This document shows positions 15,252 through 22,460 of a stretch of DNA of 22,460 nt, piece after piece; positions within the stretch are counted from its first letter, which is position 1; every line of letters starts with the position of its first letter. Made by a program: the position numbers and the translations under genes. The notes under the pieces are model-generated. The model saw only the letters and a list, made by a program, of their open reading frames with translations, ran no database searches and was not told where the DNA came from. The stretch covers positions 1-22,460 of the forward strand of contig JAYNHH010000036.1 in the NCBI GenBank assembly GCA_038107835.1. The letters are read 5' to 3'. This stretch comes from MED-G116 sp038107835 (GTDB lineage: Bacteria; Pseudomonadota; Alphaproteobacteria; Puniceispirillales; Puniceispirillaceae).

Positions 15252-17177
15252 ATGCCGATCATTACCCTTCCTGACGGATCAACCCGTAGCTATGATTTGC
15301 CAGTGACACCGGGTGATGTTGCGGCGGATATTGGCCCTGGCCTTGCCAAGGCAGCCTTGCTTGGCATCGTCGATGGCGGTGAATGGGATCTGTCACGCCC
15401 AATCGAGGCCGATGCATCGCTGGCACTGGTAACAGCCAAGGATGACAGTGCGCTCGCGCTGCTGCGTCATGATTGTGCGCATGTGATGGCGGAGGCTGTC
15501 CTTGAAATCTATCCGGAAACCCAGGTGACGATTGGTCCGTCCATTGAAAACGGGTTCTATTATGATTTCCATCGCGAAACACCATTCACGGATGCGGACC
15601 TCGAAGCCATTGAGGCCCGGATGCACGAAATCGTTGATCGTGACGAGCCGATCACCCGCGAGGTCTGGACCCGTGATCAGGCGGTGACTTTCTACCGGGA
15701 AAATGATGAGCCGTTCAAAGTTGAGCTTGTTGAGGCAATTCCGGCTGACGAGACCGTGACATTCTATCGCCAGGGCGATTTTATTGATCTGTGCAGGGGA
15801 CCGCATCTACCCTCGACGGGGCGGCTGGGCCATGCCTTTAAACTGATGAGTGTTGCCGGCGCCTATTGGCGTGGTGACTCCGACCGGCCAATGCTGCAAC
15901 GCATTTATGGCACTGCCTGGCGCACGGAAAAGGAACTTGGTGCCTATCTTCACATGCTTGAGGAGGCTGAAAAACGTGATCATCGCAAGCTCGGAAAGCA
16001 GCTTGGCTTTTTCCATATGCAGGAGGAGGCAACGGGATCGGTTTTCTGGCACCCCAAAGGCTGGGCAATGTATCGTGAGATCGAGGCCTATGTTCGGCGT
16101 CGGCTCGACGAGGGTGGCTATGGCGAGGTGAAGACCCCACAGCTTGTTGACCGCACCTTGTGGGAGGCGTCCGGTCACTGGGACAAATTCCGTGAGAATA
16201 TGTTTACAGCACAGTCTGAGGACGACCGCACCCTTGCATTGAAGCCCATGAACTGCCCGTGTCATGTGCAGATTTTCCGGCAGGGAATTAAATCATATCG
16301 TGACCTGCCTTTGCGCATGGCGGAATTTGGTTCTTGCCACCGCAACGAACCATCGGGCGCGCTTCATGGCATCATGCGGGTCCGTGCTTTCACCCAGGAT
16401 GATGCGCATATCTTCTGTACCGAGGACCAGATCACCTCGGAATCCGTCCGTTTCTGTGAATTGCTGCAGACCATCTATGCAGATTTCGGTTTCACCGATG
16501 TGCGGGTTAAGTTTTCCGACCGGCCGGATGTACGCGCGGGTGAGGATGACGTGTGGGATCGCGCCGAGAGCGCGCTGACCGATGCCTGTGATGCGGCCAA
16601 GCTGGAGACGACATTGAATCCTGGTGAGGGTGCGTTCTATGGGCCCAAGCTGGAATTTGTTCTGCGTGATGCCATCGGGCGGGATTGGCAATGTGGAACA
16701 TTGCAGGTTGATTTTGTACTGCCTGATAGGCTCGATGCCGAATATGTTGCCGAGGATGGCAGCCGCAAGCGCCCAGTGATGCTGCACCGCGCGGTTCTTG
16801 GCTCTATGGAACGCTGGATTGGCATTCTGATTGAGCAATATGCGGGGCGGATGCCGCCCTGGTTGGCACCGGTACAGATCGTTGTCGCTTCAATCACGGA
16901 CAGTGCAAATGACTATGCCGAACAGGTGGCGCGCACTGCCGAGGCGATGGGCCTGCGTGTTGAGCGTGATTTCCGCAATGAAAAGATCAGCTATAAAGTC
17001 CGCGAACACAGCGTGATGAAGGTGCCGTTCATTCTGGCCGTTGGTGGGCGGGAAGCTGAGGCGTCAACAGTTGCTCTGCGGCGGTTGGGTTCAAATGATC
17101 AGCAGGTGGTGGATATGAAGGACGCGCTGTCCACGCTCCGCGATGAGAGCCTGCCACCTGATTTGCGAAAAGCGTAA
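15252..17177 (+). CDS. thrS: Threonine-tRNA ligase ThrRS
   Basis: ThrRS attaches threonine to tRNA-Thr using ATP and clears mischarged serine. The 641-residue product has an N-terminal TGS domain (about 1-60) and the editing domain with His73 and His77 (HDCAH) and Cys181 plus His185 (CRGPH). In the class II catalytic core the zinc ligands Cys334, His385 and His511 match the E. coli numbering. Motif 2 is around CHRNEPSGALHG (361-372), motif 3 includes HRAVLGSMERWIGILIEQ (511-528), and a C-terminal anticodon-binding domain follows from about 540. The numbering agreement supports this ATG although its ribosome-binding site is weak (GAGG about 15 nt upstream). It heads the thrS-infC-rpmI-rplT-pheST series. 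No full editing-site or zinc-site loss is seen. Confidence 0.98.
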   Translation: MPIITLPDGSTRSYDLPVTPGDVAADIGPGLAKAALLGIVDGGEWDLSRPIEADASLALVTAKDDSALALLRHDCAHVMAEAVLEIYPETQVTIGPSIENGFYYDFHRETPFTDADLEAIEARMHEIVDRDEPITREVWTRDQAVTFYRENDEPFKVELVEAIPADETVTFYRQGDFIDLCRGPHLPSTGRLGHAFKLMSVAGAYWRGDSDRPMLQRIYGTAWRTEKELGAYLHMLEEAEKRDHRKLGKQLGFFHMQEEATGSVFWHPKGWAMYREIEAYVRRRLDEGGYGEVKTPQLVDRTLWEASGHWDKFRENMFTAQSEDDRTLALKPMNCPCHVQIFRQGIKSYRDLPLRMAEFGSCHRNEPSGALHGIMRVRAFTQDDAHIFCTEDQITSESVRFCELLQTIYADFGFTDVRVKFSDRPDVRAGEDDVWDRAESALTDACDAAKLETTLNPGEGAFYGPKLEFVLRDAIGRDWQCGTLQVDFVLPDRLDAEYVAEDGSRKRPVMLHRAVLGSMERWIGILIEQYAGRMPPWLAPVQIVVASITDSANDYAEQVARTAEAMGLRVERDFRNEKISYKVREHSVMKVPFILAVGGREAEASTVALRRLGSNDQQVVDMKDALSTLRDESLPPDLRKA

Positions 17178-17259
17178 AAAACTGGTCACTTTCTGGAAAT
17201 TTTGTTAGAAGCAGTAAGTCTTGCGCGGGTCATGTCGTTTATGGCCTGTCGCTGGAGAA

Positions 17260-17273
17260 GGGGCATTTGCCCC
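17260..17273 (+). promoter_or_regulatory. Hairpin in thrS-infC spacer
   Basis: GGGGC (17260-17264) and GCCCC (17269-17273) pair around an ATTT loop, about 17 nt before the infC ribosome-binding site AGGAG (17291-17295). No T tract follows, so thrS transcripts probably continue into infC. It may be an RNA leader element or an RNA processing site; function is unknown. Confidence 0.35.
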
Positions 17274-17303
17274 GATAACGGAACGTAAACAGGAGAGATT
17301 TAA

Positions 17304-17840
17304 ATAGTACGTCCACATAATAATGTGCCGCCCGTTCAGGACGGCCCGCGTGTGAATGGAGCCATTCGTGCTCCACAGGTGCGTTGCATTGACCCCGATG
17401 GCGAACAGCTGGGGGTTCTGGATACGAGAGAAGCCATTTCCAAGGCAGAGGATTTTGGCCTGGACCTTGTTGAGGTTCAACCGAATGTCGACCCTCCTGT
17501 GTGCAAGATTCTCGACTATGGCAAATATAAGTATGAAGCGCAGAAACGCGCCAATGAAGCCCGCAAGAAGCAGAAAATCATCGAGGTGAAGGAAATCAAA
17601 CTTCGCCCCAATATTGATGAGCATGACTATCAGGTCAAAATGCGCAATGTGGTGAAGTTTCTGAGCGGTGGCGACAAGGTCAAGGTAACGCTTCGTTTCC
17701 GCGGCCGCGAGATGGCCCACCAGGAACTTGGTGCGAATGTGCTGACCCGTGTCCGCGAGGAAACGGAGGAGATCGCCAAAATCGAGGCCATGCCAAAAAT
17801 GGAAGGCCGTCAGATGATCATGGTGTTGGCCCCGAAATAG
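17304..17840 (+). CDS. infC: Translation initiation factor IF-3, AUA start codon
   Basis: IF-3 binds the 30S subunit, keeps it from joining 50S and checks the start codon and initiator tRNA. From 17304 the product is 178 residues with the normal IF-3 layout. The N-terminal domain includes GPRVNGAIRAPQVRCID and LDLVEVQPNVDPPVCKI, and a lysine-rich linker with DYGKYKYEAQKR follows. The C-terminal domain includes EIKLRPNIDEHDYQVKMRN and KVKVTLRFRGREMAH. There is no ATG. The frame is TAA (17301-17303), then ATA GTA CGT CCA CAT AAT AAT GTG. The AGGAG at 17291-17295 is eight bases before ATA and about 29 before GTG (17325), so ATA is the supported start. Use of AUU, AUA or AUC is a known feature of infC that lets IF-3 repress its own translation. 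GTG at 17325 would trim seven residues. Confidence 0.93.
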   Translation: MVRPHNNVPPVQDGPRVNGAIRAPQVRCIDPDGEQLGVLDTREAISKAEDFGLDLVEVQPNVDPPVCKILDYGKYKYEAQKRANEARKKQKIIEVKEIKLRPNIDEHDYQVKMRNVVKFLSGGDKVKVTLRFRGREMAHQELGANVLTRVREETEEIAKIEAMPKMEGRQMIMVLAPK

Positions 17841-18058
17841 AGCTTATATAAAAAGGACGACGGGGGATCAGAGGGCTTGATTCCCCGGCGCAACCCCTCT
17901 ATAACCACGGCTTCGCGAGAACCGAATGTCGCGTCCGGGCCTGGAAATTCATTTCTGAAAACAGGGCATGCCCGGCCGGCACAGCACCATCAGCCAGATG
18001 TCTGGCATCCCGGCGAAGGGGAGATGGTTACCTTACAAATATGAAGAAAGAGGTCAAA
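17841..18058 (+). promoter_or_regulatory. infC-rpmI spacer, possible ribosomal protein leader
   Basis: This 218-nt spacer, unusually long for the operon, holds two stem-loops. GGGGATCA (17863-17870) pairs with TGATTCCCC (17878-17886) with one bulge, and GCCAG pairs with CTGGC around ATGT at 17993-18006, about 45 nt before rpmI. Neither has a T tract. In other bacteria the rpmI-rplT mRNA leader binds L20 to repress translation; whether this sequence does so is inference from position only. No gene was seen. Confidence 0.35.
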
Positions 18059-18256
18059 ATGCCCAAGATGAAGACCAAAAGCGGTGCGAAAAAGCGTTTT
18101 CGCCTGACCGCAAGTGGCAAGGTTCGCGGCTCAGCTGCCTTCCTCAGTCACAACCTCCGCCGTCGTTCCCAGAAAATGAAGCGCAAGGCTCGTGGTACCA
18201 TGATCCTGTGTGATGCGGATGCCCGTATCGTCAAGCGTTTCCTCCCTTACGCATAG
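18059..18256 (+). CDS. rpmI: 50S ribosomal protein L35
   Basis: L35 is a small, very basic protein of the large ribosomal subunit. The 65-residue product MPKMKTKSGAKKRFRLTASG... has the family pattern with KMKRKARGT and a conserved C-terminal VKRFLPYA. An ATG at 18041 extends the frame by six residues, but ATG at 18059 has GAGG five bases upstream and gives the family N-terminus. rplT follows 13 nt later, the usual pairing. Confidence 0.96.
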   Translation: MPKMKTKSGAKKRFRLTASGKVRGSAAFLSHNLRRRSQKMKRKARGTMILCDADARIVKRFLPYA

Positions 18257-18269
18257 AGGAGACGGGTAA

Positions 18270-18626
18270 ATGGCACGCGTTAAAAGAGGCACTACCACCC
18301 ACGCCCGTCACGGCAAGGTCATCAAGGCCGCCAAAGGCTATTATGGGCGTCGTAAAAACACATTCCGGACCGCGACCCAGGCGGTGGACAAGGCACGGCA
18401 ATATGCCTACCGCGACCGCCGGGTGCGCAAGCGCGAATTCCGCGCCCTGTGGATTCAGCGGATCAATGCTGCTGCGCGTCTGCATGGCATGACCTACTCG
18501 CAGATGATGGGTGGCCTGATCAAGGCCGGCATCGAGATTGACCGCAAGATGCTTGCTGATCTTGCCGTTAACGAGCCAGCAGCATTTGCGGCGCTGGTTG
18601 AACGTTCACGGGCAGCGGCCAGCTAA
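18270..18626 (+). CDS. rplT: 50S ribosomal protein L20
   Basis: L20 binds 23S rRNA early in large-subunit assembly and in several bacteria also represses its own operon. The 118-residue product starts MARVKRGTTTHARHGKVIKAA and has the expected AKGYYGRRKNTFRTATQAV and RDRRVRKREFRALWIQRINA segments. The start is fixed by GAGGAG about eight bases upstream. It is followed by a strong hairpin with a T tract before pheS. Confidence 0.97.
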   Translation: MARVKRGTTTHARHGKVIKAAKGYYGRRKNTFRTATQAVDKARQYAYRDRRVRKREFRALWIQRINAAARLHGMTYSQMMGGLIKAGIEIDRKMLADLAVNEPAAFAALVERSRAAAS

Positions 18627-18649
18627 AGCGTAACTGCAAAAATAATCTG

Positions 18650-18723
18650 TCAGGCTGTTGCTTTGAACATCGCTTTGGATGACGATCCATCCATGATGTT
18701 CCGGGTGGCAGCCTGATTTTTTT
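18650..18723 (+). terminator. Long hairpin with T7 tract between rplT and pheS (terminator or attenuator)
   Basis: TCAGGCTG (18650-18657) pairs with CAGCCTGA (18709-18716). An inner stem GAACATC (18665-18671) pairs with GATGTTC (18695-18701), and the bases between can add further G-U and G-C pairs, giving nearly 21 pairs. An apical GGAT-GACG-ATCC hairpin (18677-18688) caps it. Seven T residues follow directly at 18717-18723. pheS begins only 18 nt later, or 45 nt later with an internal ATG. It should end many rplT transcripts while letting some through to pheST. Confidence 0.8.
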
Positions 18724-18741
18724 GTCCTGTGAAACGGACTT

Positions 18742-19854
18742 ATGATTGAAATGACCGAGAGTGGCACCATGCAAGACCTGGACGCGCTAGCCGCAGAAAT
18801 CACCACCGCGATTGAGAGTGCGGCTTCACTTGAGGCGCTTGAGGCGATCCGTATTGAAGCGCTTGGCAAGAAGGGTCGGGTGTCACTGATGATGCGCGAG
18901 TTGGGCGGCATGGACCCGGAAGCCCGGAAACAGGCCGGACAGGATCTCAACCGGTTGAAGGACAGCATCTCCTCAGCCATCGATGCGCGGCAGACACTTC
19001 TTGGTGATGCGGCTCTGAATGACCGGTTGGCAGCCGAGACCGTTGACGTGACGCTGCCCTCACGCCCGCATCCTGAGGCCCGCCTGCATCCGCTGTCCCG
19101 CACCATTGAAGAAGTTGTCGCAATCTTTGCCGAGATGGGGTTCACCGTTGCCGAGGGTCCGGACATTGAGTCCGATTACTATAATTTCACCGCGCTCAAC
19201 ATCCCCGAGGAACACCCTGCACGCCAGGAGCATGATACCTTCTATCTGCCGCCCGATGCCGAGGGCAGGCGCAAGGTGCTGCGCACCCATACATCGCCGG
19301 TGCAGGTGCGCACGATGGAGGCCACCGAACCGCCGGTGCGGATCATTGTTCCCGGACGTACCTATCGGTCGGACCATGATGCCACCCATTCCCCGATGTT
19401 TCACCAATGCGAGGGTCTGGTAATTGCCGATGGCATTCATATGGGGCATCTCAAGGGCTGCCTGATCGATTTCTGCCGTGCTTTTTTTGGCGTTGATGAT
19501 TTGCCGGTGCGGTTTCGTCCCAGCTATTTTCCCTTTACTGAGCCATCTGCCGAGGTCGATATAGGCTGTACGCGTGAAGGCGGCGGCTTGAAGATTGGCG
19601 CTGGTGATGACTGGCTGGAGATCCTGGGATCAGGCATGGTCAACCCGCGGGTGCTGGCCAATTGTGGCTATGATCCTGAGAAGTATCAGGGCTTCGCCTT
19701 TGGTATGGGGATTGAGCGGATTGCCATGTTGAAATATGGCATTCCCGATCTGCGTACCTTCTATGACAGTGATCTGCGGTGGATGCGGCATTACGGCTTT
19801 TTGCCATTTGATGCGCCTTCGGTCCATGCCGGCCTGGTGGGAGGATCAAACTGA
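18742..19854 (+). CDS. pheS: Phenylalanine-tRNA ligase alpha subunit
   Basis: PheS is the catalytic subunit of the (alpha-beta)2 enzyme that charges tRNA-Phe. The product (370 residues) has an N-terminal coiled-coil arm (about 10-90; EALGKKGRVSLMMRELG) that contacts tRNA, then the class II core. Visible core segments are HPLSRTIEEVVAIFAEMGF, RTHTSPVQVRTM, the motif 2 region PGRTYRSDHDATHSPMFHQ, and motif 3 with GMGIERIAMLKYGIPDLR. Three ATGs are possible (18742, 18751, 18769). The third gives the most family-like N-terminus, MQDLDALAAEI, but none has a strong ribosome-binding site. The stop overlaps the start of pheT (TGATG), implying translational coupling. Confidence 0.97.
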   Translation: MIEMTESGTMQDLDALAAEITTAIESAASLEALEAIRIEALGKKGRVSLMMRELGGMDPEARKQAGQDLNRLKDSISSAIDARQTLLGDAALNDRLAAETVDVTLPSRPHPEARLHPLSRTIEEVVAIFAEMGFTVAEGPDIESDYYNFTALNIPEEHPARQEHDTFYLPPDAEGRRKVLRTHTSPVQVRTMEATEPPVRIIVPGRTYRSDHDATHSPMFHQCEGLVIADGIHMGHLKGCLIDFCRAFFGVDDLPVRFRPSYFPFTEPSAEVDIGCTREGGGLKIGAGDDWLEILGSGMVNPRVLANCGYDPEKYQGFAFGMGIERIAMLKYGIPDLRTFYDSDLRWMRHYGFLPFDAPSVHAGLVGGSN

Positions 19855-22253
19855 TGAAATTCACCCGCGACTGGCTATTCGACCATCTTGCAACCGATCA
19901 TTCGCTCGATGAGATTCTGGAGGCCCTGCCGATGCTGGGTCTCGAAGTTGAGGATGTGCGGGACCGAGCGGCGGCGCTGGCATCCTTCACTATCGCCGAG
20001 GTTGTGTCCGCTGAACAACATCCCAACGCCGATAAATTGCGCGTCTGCATGGTCAATACAGGTGCTGGCGATCCGGTGCAGGTTGTCTGCGGTGCGCCAA
20101 ATGCGCGTGCTGGAATGAAAGGCGTTTTTGCGCCTGTTGGTGCTTATGTTCCGGGAATTGACCTTAAATTGAAGGCAGGTGAGATTCGTGGTGAGGCCTC
20201 AAATGGCATGCTGTGTTCAGAGCGCGAGATGGAGCTCTCTGACGAGCATGACGGGATCATCGATCTGCCAACTGATGCGCCGGTTGGTGCCGCCTTTGCC
20301 GCCTATGCGGGGCTGGATGACCCGATCATCGAGATTGCAATTACCCCAAACCGCGCGGATTGCCTTGGGGTGCGTGGTGTTGCCCGCGATCTTGCCGCAG
20401 CTGGTTATGGAACCCTGAAAGAGGTGGATTTCAGCACGCATGAAGGTGCCTTTGACAGCCCGATCACATGGAATATCGACGCTGGTGCGCACGGCTTTTG
20501 CCCGCGCATTTCTGGCTGTGCCTTTCGAGGATTGCGTAATGGGCCAGGTCCAGCCTGGATGGCGCAGCGCCTGATCGCTGTCGGCCAGCGTCCAATCAGC
20601 GCGCTGGTCGATATCACCAACTATGTGATGATTGACCTTGGCCGCCCGCTACATGCCTATGATATTGCCAAGATTACGGGCGACAGTCTGACCATACGCG
20701 CGGCCAGTGATGGCGAGACGATGACCGCCCTCAATGAAAAGGAATATAAGTTGGACTCCAGCATGTTCATCATTGCTGATGCACATGGCGCGGATGACCT
20801 GGCTGGCATCATGGGTGGCGAGCGGACCGGTGTGAGCGACTCGACAACCGAGATGTTCCTTGAGGTAGCGATTTTCGATCCCATCTCGGTCGCGATAACG
20901 GCCCGCAAACTCAATATCAATTCCGATGCGCGCTATCGTTTTGAGCGCGGCCTGGACGTAACCTCACCAGATTGGGTGCAGGGACATGTCGCCAGATTGG
21001 TGACGTCAATCTGTGGCGGTGAGGCAAGCCATGTCACCACCGCTGGTGAGGGCGCACATTGGCAGCGTGAGATCAGTCTTGCGGCTGATAAGGTGCAACG
21101 GCTGACAGGGATGGATGTTCCGGCGGCAGACCAGGTGGCCATTCTTGAGACGCTTGGTTTTACCGTTGCCGCCGGTGACGGGGGATGGACGGTCAGCCCA
21201 CCACCATGGCGCGGTGACATTGATGGTGCTGCTGATCTGGTTGAGGAAATTGGCCGCATTTATGGCTATGACCACCTGCCGATGGATCATCTGCCGCGCG
21301 AACATGTTGTTGCCCAGCCATCACTGAACCCGGCGCAGGCACGCCAGTTTCGCCTGCGCCGTGCCCTGGCGTCCCGAGGGTTGATGGAGGCGGTAACTTT
21401 CTCCTTCCTGTCAGAACCACAGGCCGTCGCGTTTGGCGGTGGTGCGGCAAATCTCACACTGGTCAACCCGATTAGCGCTGATCTGTCGGTCATGCGCCCC
21501 TCGATTCTGCCGAATCTTCTGGCTGCTGCTGCGCGTAATCAGGACCGCGGAGACGCAGACGTATATCTGTTTGAGGTCGGCCCGGTCTTTTTGGGTGATG
21601 CCCCTGAAGACCAGCGTACCGCCTGCAGCGGACTCCGCCATGGGGCAACCGCCATACGTGAATGGCATGGCACCCAGCGCAGGGTCGACGTGTTTGACGC
21701 GAAGGCTGATGCCGAGGCAGCGCTGGCGGCACTTGGTGTGCGTACAGGCGGTCTGCAGGTCAGGGCCGGCGGTACCGACTATTTGCACCCCGGGCGTTCA
21801 GGCCAGTTGGTGCAGGGCCGCACTGTGCTGGCCAGTTTTGGTGAAATTCATCCGAAGGTGCTGGATGATTTTGGTCTGCGCGGGGTAGCGGTTGCGTTCG
21901 AAATTCATCTTGATGATGTGCCGTTGCCAAAGGCCAAGGGGCCGGCCCGCTCATTGCTGACGATGTCGGTTTTCCAGCCGGTGACGCGTGATTTTGCCTT
22001 TATCGTTGATGCCAAAACGGCGGCGGGTGATCTGCTCAGGGCAGTCAGATCGGGGGCAGGACCAATGCTTAGCGACATCGCCGTGTTTGATGTCTATGAG
22101 GGTGACAATATCGAAACTGGCAGGAAATCCGTTGCGGTCACCATAACCCTCAGTCCAACAAAGGCGACGCTGACCGATGAGGAGATCGACCAGATTTCCG
22201 ACTCGGTCGTCAAGCTGGCGTCAAAGAACTGTGGGGCCGTGTTGCGCAGCTAG
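19854..22253 (+). CDS. pheT: Phenylalanine-tRNA ligase beta subunit
   Basis: PheT is the structural, tRNA-binding and editing subunit of phenylalanyl-tRNA synthetase. The 799-residue product, near the E. coli length of 795, begins MKFTRDWLFDHL. It then has the EMAP/OB-fold tRNA-binding domain (about 40-150, with EQHPNADKLRVCMV and SNGMLCSEREM). The B3/B4 editing domain follows (ISGCAFRGLRNGPGPAWMAQRL onward), then B5 (residues about 400-480) and a degenerate class II core. The C-terminal FDX-ACB domain starts near FQPVTRDFAFIVD and contacts the tRNA-Phe anticodon stem. It overlaps pheS by one base. No ihfA gene follows, unlike the enterobacterial operon. Confidence 0.97.
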   Translation: MKFTRDWLFDHLATDHSLDEILEALPMLGLEVEDVRDRAAALASFTIAEVVSAEQHPNADKLRVCMVNTGAGDPVQVVCGAPNARAGMKGVFAPVGAYVPGIDLKLKAGEIRGEASNGMLCSEREMELSDEHDGIIDLPTDAPVGAAFAAYAGLDDPIIEIAITPNRADCLGVRGVARDLAAAGYGTLKEVDFSTHEGAFDSPITWNIDAGAHGFCPRISGCAFRGLRNGPGPAWMAQRLIAVGQRPISALVDITNYVMIDLGRPLHAYDIAKITGDSLTIRAASDGETMTALNEKEYKLDSSMFIIADAHGADDLAGIMGGERTGVSDSTTEMFLEVAIFDPISVAITARKLNINSDARYRFERGLDVTSPDWVQGHVARLVTSICGGEASHVTTAGEGAHWQREISLAADKVQRLTGMDVPAADQVAILETLGFTVAAGDGGWTVSPPPWRGDIDGAADLVEEIGRIYGYDHLPMDHLPREHVVAQPSLNPAQARQFRLRRALASRGLMEAVTFSFLSEPQAVAFGGGAANLTLVNPISADLSVMRPSILPNLLAAAARNQDRGDADVYLFEVGPVFLGDAPEDQRTACSGLRHGATAIREWHGTQRRVDVFDAKADAEAALAALGVRTGGLQVRAGGTDYLHPGRSGQLVQGRTVLASFGEIHPKVLDDFGLRGVAVAFEIHLDDVPLPKAKGPARSLLTMSVFQPVTRDFAFIVDAKTAAGDLLRAVRSGAGPMLSDIAVFDVYEGDNIETGRKSVAVTITLSPTKATLTDEEIDQISDSVVKLASKNCGAVLRS

Positions 22254-22377
22254 CCGGTTCGCACCACCACTACCCCTCACAAGCAATCTGGATCGAGGAA
22301 ATCACCTGACGCTCCAACCTCCATTCCCTGCCACGCTGGTACATTGCGGCCTTGGCGGCGGAATTTTGGGCCTCGCG

Positions 22378-22460
22378 CTACCTCGCCGCTTTGTCGGATG
22401 TGAGTCGCCACAGCCCGCCCTGCGCCTCGTCGCTCAGCAGGAACACCTCGCCGGCAAACG
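22378..22460 (-). CDS. Partial CDS, C-terminus resembling a PQQ-dependent sugar dehydrogenase
   Basis: A minus-strand frame is open from the window edge to a TAG at 22378-22380, giving 26 residues that end ...GEVFLLSDEAQGGLWRLTSD plus KAAR. The pattern of a displayed beta strand, SDE, GG and LWRL resembles the last blade of soluble PQQ-dependent sugar dehydrogenases (YliI type), but 26 residues cannot settle this. It would converge on pheT with a 124-nt spacer in which I see no clear terminator. A competing plus-strand frame is also open here. Confidence 0.4.
   Translation of the reverse strand, partial: FAGEVFLLSDEAQGGLWRLTSDKAAR

Noticed and set aside
18627..18716. Possible Phe-rich leader peptide for pheST attenuation
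   Set aside because: The only frame through the hairpin has no convincing start codon and contains a single Phe codon, so it does not resemble pheM.

Overview
The window looks like a housekeeping segment of an alphaproteobacterial chromosome, probably from a marine or Rhodospirillales-like lineage. The lineage call is inferred from gene content: an FzlA-type division GST, a short RNase D lacking HRDC domains, a complex-I NDUFA9-like reductase and an lptC-lptA-lptB cluster. I see no insertion sequences, phage genes, CRISPR arrays or genomic-island signature. I did not find a convincing previously undescribed multi-gene system; the points of interest are mostly regulatory.

Layout. Positions 90-3261 on the minus strand form one apparent transcription unit. 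A tRNA-Leu(CAG) with a well-matched promoter is followed by RNase D, then lptC, lptA and lptB, which supply parts of the lipopolysaccharide export machine. Positions 3547-4494 (+) encode an NDUFA9-like NAD(P)-binding protein, convergent with uppP (4513-5316, -), which recycles undecaprenyl pyrophosphate. Positions 5723-11736 (+) hold gltD-gltB, the two subunits of NADPH-dependent glutamate synthase, behind a candidate promoter and a leader of about 180 nt with a strong hairpin.

Positions 11805-15122 are a mixed set: a GNAT acetyltransferase, fzlA (cell division) with its own promoter-like sequence and a CtrA-like half-site, a convergent ABHD10-like serine hydrolase whose end overlaps fzlA, and a divergent GT4-type glycosyltransferase. 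Positions 15252-22253 (+) are a translation cluster, thrS-infC-rpmI-rplT-pheS-pheT, in the gene order known from enterobacteria. infC appears to start with the rare AUA codon. A long hairpin with a T7 tract lies between rplT and pheS, with almost no room for a promoter behind it, suggesting attenuation of pheST. At the right edge, the last codons of a minus-strand gene converge on pheT.

Functionally the window joins envelope biogenesis (LPS transport, bactoprenol recycling, glycosyl transfer), nitrogen assimilation, division, and tRNA charging, processing and translation initiation. Many starts here were moved from the longest open frame to a downstream codon with a proper ribosome-binding site; the reason is given for each.
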